Assembly (NCBI GenBank): GCA_028873535.1 | Contig: JAGWIJ010000032.1 | Coordinates: 1-33,211, forward strand | From: Pseudomonadota bacterium | Lineage (GTDB): Bacteria > Pseudomonadota > Gammaproteobacteria > Burkholderiales > Ferrovaceae | DNA: 33,211 nucleotides | Direction: 5' to 3' | Shown: positions 1-8,927 of the stretch, piece after piece | How the letters are laid out: every line of letters starts with the position of its first letter | How positions within the stretch are numbered: position 1 is the stretch's first letter | Notes under the pieces: generated by a model | Seen by the model: only the letters and a program-made list of their open reading frames with translations | What the model was told of the DNA's origin: nothing | The model's database searches: none | Translations under genes and position numbers: made by a program

Positions 1-107
1 CAACGGCTGCACGCGCTGCCGCCGCCGGCGCTGCCGCTGCCGCGGCCGCCGCCAGCGACGCGCCGACGGCCGGCGATGCCGACAGCGAGGGCTCGAACGG
101 TGATTAG
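1..107 (+). CDS. mrdA: C-terminal tail of an upstream protein, probably penicillin-binding protein 2 (partial)
   Basis: The frame beginning at base 3 is open from the window edge to a TAG at 105-107. It encodes an alanine-rich tail that ends in DSEGSNGD. The tail itself is not diagnostic. The assignment to PBP2 (MrdA), the transpeptidase partner of RodA, rests on the immediately following rodA and on the common mrdA-rodA order; low-complexity C-terminal tails are plausible for this protein. Its stop codon overlaps the proposed GTG start of rodA, which suggests one operon. Any other protein upstream of rodA would fit the bases equally well. Confidence 0.45.
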   Translation, partial: TAARAAAAGAAAAAAAASDAPTAGDADSEGSNGD

Positions 108-1194
108 GCGCTGGCTGCTGCGCATCGTCGCGCCGCTCGATCCCGGCTCCTGCGGCCTGATCCTGGCCCTGATGGCGGTGGGACTGGGCGTGCTGTACAG
201 CGCGTCCGGGCGCGACCTCATGACCGTGGCCGGCCAGGCGCGCAGCATGGCCGTGGCACTGGCGGCGATGTGCCTGCTGGCCCACCTGCCGCCGCACCAG
301 CTGATGCGGCTGGCCACGCCAGCCTACGTCTTCGGCCTGCTGCTGCTGGTGGCTGTCGCCCTGGGCGGCGAAGTGAGCCATGGTGCGCGCCGCTGGCTGC
401 ACCTGGGACCGGTGCGCATCCAGCCCTCGGAGTTCATGAAGCTGGTGCTGCCGCTGGCGCTGGCCAGCTGGTTCCAGCACCGCGAGCAGGGCCTGTCGCT
501 GCGCGACTTCACGGTGGCGCTGCTGCTGTTCGTGGTACCGGTGGGACTGATCGCGCGGCAGCCGGACCTGGGCACGGCCATGCTGATCGCAAGTTCGGGC
601 TGCTATGTGCTGTTCCTGGCCGGACTGTCGTGGCGCGTGCTGGCGGCATGCGCAGCAGGACTGGGCGCCGCGCTGCCGGTGGCCTGGGGCTTCCTGCACG
701 ACTACCAGCGTCAGCGCGTGCTGACCCTGCTCGACCCCAGCCAGGATCCACTTGGCGCCGGCTATCACATCATCCAGTCGACCATCGCCGTGGGCTCCGG
801 CGGCGTGCTCGGCAAGGGCTGGCTGCACGGCACCCAGGCACACCTGGATTTCCTGCCCGAACGCACCACCGATTTCATTTTCGCGGTGTTCGGCGAGGAA
901 TTCGGCATGGCCGGCGAAATCGTGCTGCTGCTGTTGCTGATGAGCCTGGTGCTGCGCGGCCTGGACATCGCCTCGCAGGCCTCGTCGGTGTTCAACCGGC
1001 TGGCCGCCGGCGCGATCAGCCTGACGCTGTTCACCTACATGTTCGTCAACATGGGCATGGTGGCAGGCATCCTGCCGGTGGTCGGCGTGCCGCTGCCCTT
1101 CGTGAGCTACGGCGGCACCTCGCTGATCACCCTGCTGGCGGGACAGGGTATCCTGATGAGCATTCGCCACCATCGCACGCTGGTGAAACGATGA
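100..1194 (+). CDS. rodA: RodA, SEDS-family peptidoglycan glycosyltransferase
   Basis: This inner-membrane SEDS protein polymerises lipid II into glycan strands for lateral wall growth, working with PBP2. About ten hydrophobic segments are visible. Family motifs occur in the expected order: [17 protein letters not shown] near residues 100-115, RQPDLGTAM, then [17 protein letters not shown] around residue 258, where the Asp matches the essential SEDS aspartate. [13 protein letters not shown] lies near the C-terminus. I chose the GTG at 100 (364 aa) because GAGG at 87-90 is well spaced and the start overlaps the preceding stop; an ATG at 76 in the same frame would add eight residues. The stop overlaps the rlpA start (ATGA at 1191-1194), indicating translational coupling. 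Confidence 0.95.
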   Translation: MIRRWLLRIVAPLDPGSCGLILALMAVGLGVLYSASGRDLMTVAGQARSMAVALAAMCLLAHLPPHQLMRLATPAYVFGLLLLVAVALGGEVSHGARRWLHLGPVRIQPSEFMKLVLPLALASWFQHREQGLSLRDFTVALLLFVVPVGLIARQPDLGTAMLIASSGCYVLFLAGLSWRVLAACAAGLGAALPVAWGFLHDYQRQRVLTLLDPSQDPLGAGYHIIQSTIAVGSGGVLGKGWLHGTQAHLDFLPERTTDFIFAVFGEEFGMAGEIVLLLLLMSLVLRGLDIASQASSVFNRLAAGAISLTLFTYMFVNMGMVAGILPVVGVPLPFVSYGGTSLITLLAGQGILMSIRHHRTLVKR

Positions 1195-2426
1195 ACATCC
1201 TCAGTTCCGTGCCGCGCAGCACCGGCGCTGCTGCCCGCCATCTGGCGCAGCGCCTGCTGACCGCGCTGGCCTGCCTGCTGCTGGCTGCCTGCGCCAGCGC
1301 CCCCGGATCCGCGCACGCGCATGGCCAGGCACCGCATGCGAGTTCGCGCGCCATGCTGCCGGGTCCGGGTGGCGCCGTTCCACCCGAATCCTTGGCGCGG
1401 GGCGGCTACTACCTCGACGACGGTCCCGGCGACGGGCCGCCGGTCGATCCGGCCGCCGTGCCGGACGCGGTGCCGCGCGACGAAGCGCCGCTGGCCAACG
1501 CCAACCAGCCCTACGAGGCGCTGGGCGAAGTCTATTTCCCGGACACCTCCTCGCTGCCGTTCAGCGAACGCGGCATGGCGAGCTGGTACGGACGGCGCTT
1601 CAACGGCAAGCGCACTTCCTCGGGCGAAGCCTATGACATGTACGCCATGACCGGCGCGCACAAGACGCTGCCGATCCCGAGCTATGTGCGCGTGACCGAC
1701 GTCATGAGCGGCCGCTCGGTGGTGGTGCGCATCAATGATCGCGGCCCCTTCCACAGCGGGCGCGTGATCGACCTCAGCTACACCGCAGCGGCCAAACTGG
1801 GCTTTGCCAGCCGCGGCAGCACCGAAGTGGTGGTGGAACGCGTGTTCCCGGCCGGCCTGGGCGAGCTGCCCGAGCAGGCGCAGGCCGGTGCGCCGGCCGA
1901 CACGGCGGCGCTGGCACACGCGCCGCCGACGCTGGCGATGACCTTGCCGGCCACCCACCTGTTGACCCCGGTGGCGCCACCGCCCGGCGCCAGCGTCAAC
2001 CTGCCCTTGAGCGGCGAGGCCGCCGCGCGCGCTGCCAACGCGTGGCTGCCGCCGGCCGACGAGAGCCCGCCCGCCGCGGCAGCCGCCGCGCTGACGGCAA
2101 CGCCCGCTGCGGTGCCGCCGGAAGACAGCATCCTCGCCGCCGACAATGCCAACGGCGCCGCACCGAAGGCCGCCGCCAGTCGCGGCAACACCGTCAACGG
2201 ACTGTTCCTGCAGCTCGGCGCCTTCCGCAATGCCGCCAATGCGCATCAGCTGCTGGCGCGCGCGCGCCAGGTGCTGCACGGCTTCGAATCGTTCCTGCGC
2301 GTGGATGTCGCGGGCGGCCTGAGCCGGGTGCGGCTGGGCCCCTTCCCGTCCAGCCAGGACCAGAATGCCGCGGCCGCCGCCGTCGAACGCATGCTGCACG
2401 TGCGCCCCGGCCTGGTCGGCCCTTGA
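1191..2426 (+). CDS. rlpA: RlpA, septal-ring lytic transglycosylase lipoprotein
   Basis: RlpA is an outer-membrane lipoprotein; in Pseudomonas it cleaves denuded glycan at the division site. The 411-residue protein has a lipoprotein signal ending in LAAC, with Cys34 as the lipidated residue. A proline/alanine-rich linker follows. A double-psi beta-barrel domain spans about residues 128-218 ([19 protein letters not shown], then VRINDRGPF). A second Ala/Pro-rich linker leads to a SPOR domain from about residue 336 to the end ([16 protein letters not shown]), which binds denuded septal peptidoglycan. The start at 1191 overlaps the rodA stop by 4 bp, and the signal peptide begins right there. The Ala/Pro linkers are long but typical of GC-rich relatives. 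Confidence 0.93.
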   Translation: MNILSSVPRSTGAAARHLAQRLLTALACLLLAACASAPGSAHAHGQAPHASSRAMLPGPGGAVPPESLARGGYYLDDGPGDGPPVDPAAVPDAVPRDEAPLANANQPYEALGEVYFPDTSSLPFSERGMASWYGRRFNGKRTSSGEAYDMYAMTGAHKTLPIPSYVRVTDVMSGRSVVVRINDRGPFHSGRVIDLSYTAAAKLGFASRGSTEVVVERVFPAGLGELPEQAQAGAPADTAALAHAPPTLAMTLPATHLLTPVAPPPGASVNLPLSGEAAARAANAWLPPADESPPAAAAAALTATPAAVPPEDSILAADNANGAAPKAAASRGNTVNGLFLQLGAFRNAANAHQLLARARQVLHGFESFLRVDVAGGLSRVRLGPFPSSQDQNAAAAAVERMLHVRPGLVGP

Positions 2427-2450
2427 TCCCGGAGGCCGCGGAGCGAGGGG

Positions 2451-2456
2451 TATAAT
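2451..2456 (+). promoter_or_regulatory. Perfect -10 box upstream of dacC
   Basis: TATAAT occurs 27 bp before the dacC start, in otherwise GC-rich sequence. No good -35 is seen at 16-18 bp; the nearest candidate, TTGATC at 2423-2428, is 22 bp away. It would let dacC be transcribed separately from rodA-rlpA. Assigned by motif only. Confidence 0.4.
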
Positions 2457-2483
2457 GACCGATTCGCAACTTCCCGCAGTCAC

Positions 2484-3713
2484 ATGATCCGTTCGAATTG
2501 CAGGACCCCGGCGCGCCGATGCAGCGTCGTCGCCGTCACCTTCGTGTTCGCGTTCGCCAGCCTTGCCGCCAGCGCCGACAGCACCGTCAATCGCACGCCG
2601 GCCGCAGCGGCCGCCGTCAATGCCAACCCGAGTGGCAGCGCAGTGCTGGCGCCACAGGCGCCCGCCATCGGCGCCAAGTCCTGGCTGCTGCTCGACGTGG
2701 CGAGCAATCAGCCGATCGCCGGCGGCAATCCCGATGCACGCATCGAGCCCGCCTCGCTGACCAAACTCATGACCGCCTACCTGGCCTTCAAGGCGCTGCG
2801 CCAGAAGGCGATCGCGCTGCACGACATGGTGACGGTGTCGACCCATGCCTGGAAGGCCGAGGGTTCGCGCATGTTCATCGAGCCCGAGCGGCCGGTCAGC
2901 GTGGATGAACTGATCCACGGCGTGATCATCCAGTCGGGCAATGACGCCAGCATCGCACTGGCCGAACGCATCGCCGGCAGCGAGGGCGATTTCGCGCAGT
3001 TGATGAACAAGGAAGCGGCAGCGCTGGGCATGACCGGCACTCATTTCGTCAATGCCACCGGCCTGCCCGATCCCCAGCACTACAGCACCGCGCGCGATCT
3101 GGCGCGCGTGGCACGCGCGATCCAGCACGACTTCCCGGACTTCTACCCGATCTACGGGCAGAAGGAATACCGCTACAACAACATCCGCCAACCCAATCGC
3201 AACCGCCTGCTGTGGACCGACCCCTCGGTGGACGGCATGAAGACCGGCCATACCGATAGCGCCGGCTTCTGCCTGGTGGCATCGGCACAGCGCAGCGGCC
3301 GCCGCCTGCTCAGCGTGGTGGTGGGCACCGAGTCCGAGTCGGCGCGTTCGCTGGAAAGCGAGAAGCTGCTCAACTACGGCTTCCAGTACTACGACACCCA
3401 GCGCCTGTACGCTGCCGGCACCGTGCTGCGGCGGCTGCCGGTGTTCAAGGCGCATTCCGACCTGATCGACGCAGGCTTCCGCCAGGATGTGTGGCTGACG
3501 CTGCCCAAGACCGACTTCGCGCACTACAAGGAAACCTTCCGCGCCAAGGAGCCCCTGGTCGCGCCGATCGCCGCCGGCCAGGTGCTGGGCACGCTGGAGA
3601 TCACGGTGGACGGCAGGGCAGTGGCCAGCCTGGCCGTCGAATCGCTGGCCGAGGTGCCGACCGGCAACCTGCTGCAACGCGCCTGGGGCGCCTTGCGGCT
3701 GATGACCCGCTGA
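2484..3713 (+). CDS. dacC: D-alanyl-D-alanine carboxypeptidase (PBP5/6 family)
   Basis: This periplasmic, membrane-anchored carboxypeptidase removes the terminal D-Ala from peptidoglycan pentapeptides. All three penicillin-binding motifs are present: SLTK (Ser91 nucleophile, Lys94), SGN (151-153) and KTG (253-255). The 409-residue protein starts with a signal peptide (hydrophobic residues 15-30, cleavage probably near ASA-DS). The PBP5 C-terminal beta domain covers about 290-380, and the chain ends in an amphipathic helix (NLLQRAWGALRLMTR), the usual membrane anchor. The linker between signal and catalytic domain is Ala-rich. It lies between rlpA and ybeD-lipB-lipA, as in many Gammaproteobacteria. 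The symbol could equally be dacA; the paralogues cannot be separated from sequence alone. Confidence 0.93.
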   Translation: MIRSNCRTPARRCSVVAVTFVFAFASLAASADSTVNRTPAAAAAVNANPSGSAVLAPQAPAIGAKSWLLLDVASNQPIAGGNPDARIEPASLTKLMTAYLAFKALRQKAIALHDMVTVSTHAWKAEGSRMFIEPERPVSVDELIHGVIIQSGNDASIALAERIAGSEGDFAQLMNKEAAALGMTGTHFVNATGLPDPQHYSTARDLARVARAIQHDFPDFYPIYGQKEYRYNNIRQPNRNRLLWTDPSVDGMKTGHTDSAGFCLVASAQRSGRRLLSVVVGTESESARSLESEKLLNYGFQYYDTQRLYAAGTVLRRLPVFKAHSDLIDAGFRQDVWLTLPKTDFAHYKETFRAKEPLVAPIAAGQVLGTLEITVDGRAVASLAVESLAEVPTGNLLQRAWGALRLMTR

Positions 3714-3735
3714 GGCCGGCGCGCCGGAGTCCTGC

Positions 3736-4014
3736 ATGAGCGATACCGACTACGATGCCGATGCGTTGTTCGATTTCCCCTGCGACTTCCCGATCAAGAT
3801 CATGGGACGCCGTCAGGAGGGATTTGCCCAGACCATCGCCGAGCTGATCGTGCGCCACGCGCCGGACTTCGATGTAGCCACGCTCGAGATGCGTTCCAGC
3901 TCGGGCGGCAACTACCTCAGCCTGACGTGCACGGTGCGCGCCGTCTCGCGCGCGCAGCTCGACGCCATCTACGGCGAGCTGACCAGCCACCCGATGGTGG
4001 TGATGGCGCTGTGA
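3736..4014 (+). CDS. ybeD: YbeD family (DUF493) small protein
   Basis: A 92-residue protein with the compact alpha/beta DUF493 fold. Recognisable features are FDFPCDFPIKIMG near the N-terminus, SSSGGNYLSLTCTV in the middle, and the ending SHPMVVMAL, which closely resembles E. coli YbeD. The family has been compared with the ACT-like regulatory domain of phosphoglycerate dehydrogenase, but its cellular role is unsettled. GGAG at 3725-3728 supports the ATG at 3736. The TGA overlaps the GTG start of lipB (4011-4014), so the two are probably translationally coupled, and the dacC-ybeD-lipB order is conserved. Confidence 0.92.
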   Translation: MSDTDYDADALFDFPCDFPIKIMGRRQEGFAQTIAELIVRHAPDFDVATLEMRSSSGGNYLSLTCTVRAVSRAQLDAIYGELTSHPMVVMAL

Positions 4015-4676
4015 ATATCGTCGAACTCGGCACGACCGAATACCAGACCGCCTGGGAAGCGATGCGCGACTACACCGCCGCACGCACCGCCGACAGCGCC
4101 GACGCCTTGTGGCTGACCGAGCACCCGCCGGTATTCACACTGGGCCAGGCCGGCGATCCGGCACACGTGCTGGCCGCCGGCGACATCCCGCTGGTGCGCA
4201 GCGACCGCGGCGGCCAGGTCACCTACCACGGTCCCGGCCAGATCGTGGTCTACGTGCTGGTGGACCTCGCGCGTCGCCGCTTCGGCGTGCGCCCGCTGGT
4301 GCGTCTGCTCGAGGACGCGGTGGTGGCGGTGCTGGCGCGGCACGGCATCGCTGCCGCCGGGCGCGTCGATGCGCCGGGCGTCTACGTGGGTGCGGCCAAG
4401 ATCGCCAGCATCGGCCTGCGCGTCCGCCATGGCCGCAGCTTCCACGGTCTGGCGTTCAACGCCGACATGGATCTGGAACCGTTTTCACGCATCAATCCCT
4501 GCGGCTACCAGGGATTGCAGGTCACCGATGCGCGCCGACAGGGCATCCCTGACAGCGTTCCGGCACTGCGCGCGCAGCTGGCGCAGGAAATCTGCGCACG
4601 CTGGCAAGCCGCCGGCAGCGAAAACATCGCGGCCGACGCCAGCGCCGCAGTTCCCCTCCCCACCACCGCCGCCTGA
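4011..4676 (+). CDS. lipB: Octanoyltransferase (lipoyl-protein ligase B)
   Basis: LipB transfers octanoate from octanoyl-ACP to the lipoyl domains of 2-oxoacid dehydrogenases and the glycine cleavage H protein, the first step of lipoate assembly in the cytosol. Visible motifs are [12 protein letters not shown] (67-78), [13 protein letters not shown] with the catalytic Lys130, and [11 protein letters not shown] with catalytic Cys164. The GTG start at 4011 overlaps the ybeD stop and yields a 221-residue protein of normal length; upstream in-frame codons would lie inside ybeD. The last ~20 residues are an Ala/Pro-rich extension. lipA follows 19 bp later and completes the pathway. Confidence 0.95.
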   Translation: MNIVELGTTEYQTAWEAMRDYTAARTADSADALWLTEHPPVFTLGQAGDPAHVLAAGDIPLVRSDRGGQVTYHGPGQIVVYVLVDLARRRFGVRPLVRLLEDAVVAVLARHGIAAAGRVDAPGVYVGAAKIASIGLRVRHGRSFHGLAFNADMDLEPFSRINPCGYQGLQVTDARRQGIPDSVPALRAQLAQEICARWQAAGSENIAADASAAVPLPTTAA

Positions 4677-4695
4677 CGGCAGCACAGGAAACGCC

Positions 4696-5715
4696 ATGGA
4701 ACCGACCCCGCCACGCACCTCGCCGCCGCCGACCGACATCACCGGCGTCAAGCAGTCCGGCCAGGCCAAGACCGCGCGCATCCCGATCAAGGTGGTGCAG
4801 GCCGAACCGCTGCGCAAGCCGGACTGGATCCGCGTGCGCGTGAGCAGCAGTCCGCGCTTCCAGGAAGTGAAGACCCTGCTGCGCGAACGCAAGCTGCACT
4901 CGGTGTGCGAGGAGGCTTCCTGCCCCAATATCGGCGAGTGCTTCAGCAAGGGCACGGCCACCTTCATGATCATGGGCGAACTTTGCACGCGCCGCTGCCC
5001 CTTCTGCGATGTCGGCCACGGCCGTCCGCTGCCGCTCGATGCCGATGAACCGCGCCAGCTGGCGGAGAGCATCGCGGTGCTGCGCCTGCGCTACGTGGTG
5101 ATCACCAGCGTGGACCGCGACGACCTGCGCGACGGCGGTGCCGCACACTTCCGCGACTGCATCCGCGCCATCCGCGGCGCATCGCCGGCGACCCAGATCG
5201 AAGTGCTGGTGCCCGACTTCCGCGGCCGCCTGGAGGTGGCGCTGGATATCCTGGGCGAGGCGCCACCCGATGTGATGAACCACAACCTGGAAACGGTGCC
5301 ACGCCTCTACAAGCAGGCCCGCCCGGGCTCCGACTACGCGCATTCGCTGCGCCTGCTGCAGGCGTTCAAGCAGCGCCATCCGGACATCCCCACCAAGTCG
5401 GGCCTGATGATCGGCCTGGGCGAGACCGACGAGGAAATCCTGCAGGTACTGCAGGACATGCGCGCGCACGACATCGACATGCTCACCCTGGGCCAGTACC
5501 TGCAGCCCAGCCAGCACCACCTGCCGGTGCTGCGCTACATGGAACCCGGGCGCTTCACCTGGTTCGAGCAGCAGGCATTGGCAATGGGCTTCCGGCATGC
5601 CGCCTGCGGACCGATGGTGCGCAGTTCCTACCATGCCGATCAGCAGGCGCACGAGGCGGGCGTGGCTGTGAACGACGCGAAGGTCCTCACGCCGGCCGTC
5701 GCAGATGAAACCTGA
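4696..5715 (+). CDS. lipA: Lipoyl synthase (radical SAM)
   Basis: LipA inserts two sulfur atoms into protein-bound octanoyl groups to give lipoyl cofactors. Both iron-sulfur sites are intact: the auxiliary cluster C-x4-C-x5-C at Cys71/76/82, and the radical-SAM C-x3-C-x2-C at Cys97/101/104. The VRSSYHA motif near the C-terminus supplies the serine ligand of the auxiliary cluster. The start at 4696 is preceded by AGGAA with 5-bp spacing and gives 339 residues, the usual length. The Pro-rich first ~25 residues are a variable extension. It is the last gene of the ybeD-lipB-lipA cluster. Confidence 0.97.
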   Translation: MEPTPPRTSPPPTDITGVKQSGQAKTARIPIKVVQAEPLRKPDWIRVRVSSSPRFQEVKTLLRERKLHSVCEEASCPNIGECFSKGTATFMIMGELCTRRCPFCDVGHGRPLPLDADEPRQLAESIAVLRLRYVVITSVDRDDLRDGGAAHFRDCIRAIRGASPATQIEVLVPDFRGRLEVALDILGEAPPDVMNHNLETVPRLYKQARPGSDYAHSLRLLQAFKQRHPDIPTKSGLMIGLGETDEEILQVLQDMRAHDIDMLTLGQYLQPSQHHLPVLRYMEPGRFTWFEQQALAMGFRHAACGPMVRSSYHADQQAHEAGVAVNDAKVLTPAVADET

Positions 5716-5740
5716 GACGGCAACCGCCACCGGCGCCGGC

Positions 5741-5760
5741 CGCCGCTGCACGCAGCGGCG
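5741..5760 (+). other. Perfect 8-bp hairpin between lipA and the chloride channel gene
   Basis: CGCCGCTG and CAGCGGCG flank a 4-nt loop, 25 bp after the lipA stop. A second, weaker hairpin (CGCTC/GAGCG) follows at 5759-5774. No T-tract follows, so this is not a classical intrinsic terminator. It may stabilise the lipA 3' end or slow read-through. Confidence 0.35.
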
Positions 5761-5780
5761 CTCGCGCCGGAGCGAGCGCG

Positions 5781-7070
5781 ATGCAGCTTGAAATCCGTGG
5801 TGCCGCGAAAGAGACCTGGCTTTGGCTGTGGGCTGCCGCGGCAGGGACGGCGGCGGCCTGTTGCACGGTCGCCTTTCGCGGGCTGATCCAGGCGATCGAA
5901 TGGCTCGCCACCGGCCACTCGGGCGGCCTGGTCGAAGTCGCCCGCGCACTGACGCCACTGCAGCGCATCGCCGTTGCCACCCTGGGAGGCCTGCTGGCAG
6001 GCGCCACGCTGGAGTTCGGTACCTGGTGGGCACGCTCCAGCGTGGCGGGTGCGACACACATCGACTACATCGACGCCGCCCGCCGCGGCCAGGCCTCGCT
6101 GAACGACCGCACCACCCTGAGCCGCAGCGTCTCGGCACTCCTCTCGGTTGGAACCGGGGCTTCGATCGGGCGCGAAGGACCGATGGTCCAGCTCTCGGCC
6201 TGGCTGGCATCCTGGCTTGCGCGCTGGTCGCGCCTGGGACCGGAACACAGCAGCGCCATTCTGGCATGCGGCATCGCCGCCGGAATCGGCTCGGCCTACC
6301 ACGCGCCGATCGCTGGCGTGGTGTTTGTGCTGGAACTGGCGCTGGGCTTTTTCCCTGGCCAGACCGTGGCACCGGTGCTGATCGCGGCGTCAACTGCCAG
6401 CGCGCTGATCTACTGGTTCGTGGCGCCAACGCCCTTGTATGTCATGCCGGTCACCCGCCTGAGCTCCGGCAACGTCGAGGTCGCGCTGGCCCTGGGCTTG
6501 CTGTGTGGCATGGCGGGATGGCTGGTGCTGGCACTGCTCGAACGCAGCCGCCGGCTGTTCGCGCTGGTCGCAGCGTCGACCTTGCGCCTTGGCCTCGGCG
6601 GACTGCTGGTCGGCGCCATCTCGGCGTTCGTGCCGGAGATCTGGGGCAACGGCTACAGCGTGGTCTCGCAGGTGCTGCAGGGCGGCGAGGCCTGGCCCTG
6701 GGTGGCCCTGATACTCGGCCTCAAAGTTGCGGCAACGCTCCTGAGCGCCGGCTCGGGCGCGCTCGGTGGCATTTTCACCCCGACCCTGTTCATGGGTGCC
6801 ACGCTGGGCTATGTCATCGCTGCCGTCGGGGCCCTGTGGTTTCCGGTCGACTGGATCGGCGATCCGCGCGTCATGGCAGTGATCGGCATGGCCGCGATCC
6901 TGGCGGCAGTGACCCATGCGCCCTTGATGGCCATCGTCATGGTCCTGGAAATGACTTCCCAGTACCAGTTGGCCGTGCCGGTCATGCTGGCCTGCGGCGC
7001 TGCCTATGCGACCAGCACCCATTTTCGAACCAAGCCCATCTATGGCAATCCCATCGAAGGGCGGCGCTGA
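5781..7070 (+). CDS. ClC-type chloride channel/transporter (ClcB-like)
   Basis: A 429-residue polytopic inner-membrane protein of the ClC family, which moves chloride and in some members exchanges it for protons. Seen directly: GREGPMVQLSA (130-140) carrying the gating glutamate Glu132; the APIAGVVFVLE segment; and GSGALGGIFTPTLFMG, the anion-binding loop. No cytoplasmic CBS domains follow. The N-terminal selectivity loop reads GATHIDYI rather than the GSGIP of E. coli ClcA. The residue matching the internal proton glutamate of ClcA (Glu203) appears to be Leu, in VLELALG. Both traits resemble the ClcB branch, so exchange stoichiometry is uncertain. The start has only a weak ribosome site (GAGCGAG). 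It lies 65 bp after lipA with no obvious functional link. Confidence 0.9.
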   Translation: MQLEIRGAAKETWLWLWAAAAGTAAACCTVAFRGLIQAIEWLATGHSGGLVEVARALTPLQRIAVATLGGLLAGATLEFGTWWARSSVAGATHIDYIDAARRGQASLNDRTTLSRSVSALLSVGTGASIGREGPMVQLSAWLASWLARWSRLGPEHSSAILACGIAAGIGSAYHAPIAGVVFVLELALGFFPGQTVAPVLIAASTASALIYWFVAPTPLYVMPVTRLSSGNVEVALALGLLCGMAGWLVLALLERSRRLFALVAASTLRLGLGGLLVGAISAFVPEIWGNGYSVVSQVLQGGEAWPWVALILGLKVAATLLSAGSGALGGIFTPTLFMGATLGYVIAAVGALWFPVDWIGDPRVMAVIGMAAILAAVTHAPLMAIVMVLEMTSQYQLAVPVMLACGAAYATSTHFRTKPIYGNPIEGRR

Positions 7071-7101
7071 TCCGGCGGTGCCGGCAGCGCCCCGCACCGG
7101 C

Positions 7102-7128
7102 TTGACGTTCCGGCCGCTTGGGTAAAAG
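7102..7128 (+). promoter_or_regulatory. Candidate sigma-70 promoter for the lipoprotein gene
   Basis: TTGACG at 7102-7107 is followed after 15 bp by TAAAAG at 7123-7128, 29 bp before the ATG at 7158. The -35 is a 5/6 match; the -10 is weak and the spacing short. Motif-only call. Confidence 0.35.
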
Positions 7129-7157
7129 CTGGCCACACCACTTCTGGAGCAATCAGC

Positions 7158-7886
7158 ATGATGGGAATCGCTTCAATCCGCAGCCATGGCTGGATCGCCG
7201 ATGGAGGGCGATTGGCACGCGCGGTGGTGGGGCTCCTCGCATTGACCGGATGCGCGTCGCTGGAGCCGACGGGCCACACTGCGCCAGCGCCCGTGGATGG
7301 GCTGGCGGGCCTGCGCCCGCCCGCCCTGGGTCAGCAGTGGGTGTACCAGGTCCGGGATCTCTATACCGGCCGTATCATCGATCACCTGACGGAAACCGTG
7401 GAGGCGGTCGAACCGGAAGTGCGCATCACGCGGCAGAGCGAACGCCATGGCGTGCTTCCACCCGAGATCCAGCGCCCTTGGGGGCACTTCGTGCAGGACG
7501 CGCAATGGGATCGTCCGGCCGCGTTCAGTGCGCCGGCTCCCGCTTGGCCGGAGCGCATGGGTACGACAAGATGGTCTGGCGAATACCAGATTGGCGGCGC
7601 CTCGGATTTCCGCTATCGCTGGGCGCAAACCATGCAAACCGCGCAATGGGAGTCGACGCCTGTTGCAGCCGGCACGTTCGTGGCGCTGCACTACCGCGTG
7701 AATATCCACTACGCGGGGCCGGAGGACTACTACTACGTGGACAGCGAACGCGAGGCCTCGGTCTGGCTGGCCCCCGAAGTCGGCCGCTGGGTGCTGCGCC
7801 GCGCGCGCGGCGTGCGCTACGCGCCCGGACACGGCAGCGCGGACCAGGACGACGCCCTGCAATGGGAGCTGCTGTCCTGGCGCTGA
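7158..7886 (+). CDS. Predicted lipoprotein of unknown function
   Basis: I do not recognise a family. The 242-residue protein begins with basic residues, a hydrophobic stretch (AVVGLLAL) and the lipobox LTGC, with Cys32 as the likely lipidated residue, so an envelope location is probable. The mature part is rich in Trp, Tyr and Arg and looks beta-stranded: QQWVYQVRDLYTGRIID, a run EDYYYVDSE, and SVWLAPEVGRWVLRRARGV. The pattern of a lipobox followed by a WVY strand and a late VWLAPEVGRWV strand recalls small outer-membrane-associated beta-sheet proteins; this is only an impression. GGAG at 7146-7149 supports the ATG at 7158. It converges on the G3E GTPase gene, with 15 bp between the stops. 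Confidence 0.8.
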   Translation: MMGIASIRSHGWIADGGRLARAVVGLLALTGCASLEPTGHTAPAPVDGLAGLRPPALGQQWVYQVRDLYTGRIIDHLTETVEAVEPEVRITRQSERHGVLPPEIQRPWGHFVQDAQWDRPAAFSAPAPAWPERMGTTRWSGEYQIGGASDFRYRWAQTMQTAQWESTPVAAGTFVALHYRVNIHYAGPEDYYYVDSEREASVWLAPEVGRWVLRRARGVRYAPGHGSADQDDALQWELLSWR

Positions 7887-7901
7887 CCGCGCGCGCGATT
7901 G

Positions 7902-8927
7902 CTAGGCCACGCAGCCGGCCAGTGCCGCCAGGAATTGCTCGCGTGGCAGACCGAGGCCGATGAAGACCAGTTTGCTCAGTCGAGCTTCCTGTGGCGCCCA
8001 CGCCACGCCGTCGTCGTAGCTCATGAGTTCGTGCACGCCCTGCAGAATCACCTTGCGCTCCTGGCCAAGCAGGTTGAGCACGCCCTTGTAGCGCAGCAGA
8101 CGCGTGCCGTGGCTGGCGACCACGGCATTCAGGAACTGCGCGAAGCGGCGCGGGTTGAGCGGCCGCTCCGAGCGGAAGGACAGGCTGTTGACGTCGACGT
8201 CGTGGTGGACGTGCCGGGCATGCGCGCGGTGGCCGTGCCCATGGTCGTGACCGTGCGTGCCGTCATCGTCGTGCGGCAGGGGATCGAGGTCCGCGCTGAG
8301 GTTGAAGCCGCCCACATCGAATACCTGACCGAGGTCGACGTCGCCGAAGCGGACCGCTGTCTGCGGCGCAGCCGGATTGAGGTGGCGCAGGTGGTGGCCG
8401 AGCGCGTCCAGTTGTTCGGCATCGACCAGGTCGCCCTTGGTGAGGAACAGACGGTCGGCAAACCCTACCTGGCGCCGCGCTTCCTGGCGCCCGGCCAATT
8501 GGGCGGGACCGAAGCGCGCATCGACCAGGGTCAGGATGGCGTCGGGACGATAGTGCGCGGCGATCCCGGCATCGCGGAAGAAGGTCTGCGCGACCGGCCC
8601 TGGATCGGCCAGGCCGGTGGTCTCGATGATCACCTGATCGAAGGCGATCTCGCCCGCGCTGCGGCGCCGCGCGAGGTCCCCGAGGGTGGTGCGCAGGTCG
8701 TCGCGGATCGAGCAGCACACGCAGCCGTTGCTCATCTGGATGATCTGCTCGGCGCCGCTTGCCACCAGGATGTCGGAGTCGATGTCCTCTTCGCCGAACT
8801 CGTTCTCGATGACTGCGATGCGGCGGCCGTGCTGCTCGGTCAGCACGCGGCGCAACAGCGTGGACTTGCCGGCACCGAGAAAGCCGGTGATGACGGTAGC
8901 GGGGATGCGTGCCGACGGCGGCATCAT
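7902..8927 (-). CDS. G3E-family GTPase (COG0523/CobW-like), putative metallochaperone
   Basis: G3E GTPases use GTP hydrolysis to deliver metal ions to target proteins; COG0523 members are mostly linked to zinc or cobalt. The 341-residue protein shows Walker A GFLGAGKST (15-23), the metal-site motif GCVCC (Cys69, Cys71, Cys72), a switch region IIETTGLADP, the base motif TKGD (163-166), a His-rich loop at about 219-242 (HGHDHGHGH and neighbours), and the C-terminal CobW_C domain (RFAQFL to the end). The start ATG at 8925-8927 overlaps the stop of the preceding gene (ATGA), so translation is probably coupled to it. No Zur-type regulator or other zinc-starvation gene is next to it; the coupling to the His/Cys-rich and phospholipase-like genes is unusual. 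The specific metal is not determined by sequence. Confidence 0.93.
   Translation of the reverse strand: MMPPSARIPATVITGFLGAGKSTLLRRVLTEQHGRRIAVIENEFGEEDIDSDILVASGAEQIIQMSNGCVCCSIRDDLRTTLGDLARRRSAGEIAFDQVIIETTGLADPGPVAQTFFRDAGIAAHYRPDAILTLVDARFGPAQLAGRQEARRQVGFADRLFLTKGDLVDAEQLDALGHHLRHLNPAAPQTAVRFGDVDLGQVFDVGGFNLSADLDPLPHDDDGTHGHDHGHGHRAHARHVHHDVDVNSLSFRSERPLNPRRFAQFLNAVVASHGTRLLRYKGVLNLLGQERKVILQGVHELMSYDDGVAWAPQEARLSKLVFIGLGLPREQFLAALAGCVA

Noticed and set aside
270-1190. Long N-terminal extension of the rlpA frame into rodA
   Set aside because: The lipoprotein signal peptide starts exactly at 1191, and the upstream part is an out-of-frame reading of rodA.
2455-2487. A 10-codon frame starting within the TATAAT box and ending at the dacC start
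   Set aside because: It begins inside the predicted -10, so it would not be on the transcript; probably chance.
1107-3737. An 876-codon minus-strand frame across rlpA and dacC
   Set aside because: Antisense to two well-supported genes, with a composition typical of reverse-frame GC-rich translation.
7080-7101. GCCGG/CCGGC stem after the chloride channel gene as a terminator
   Set aside because: Short stem, 12-nt loop, and no T-tract.
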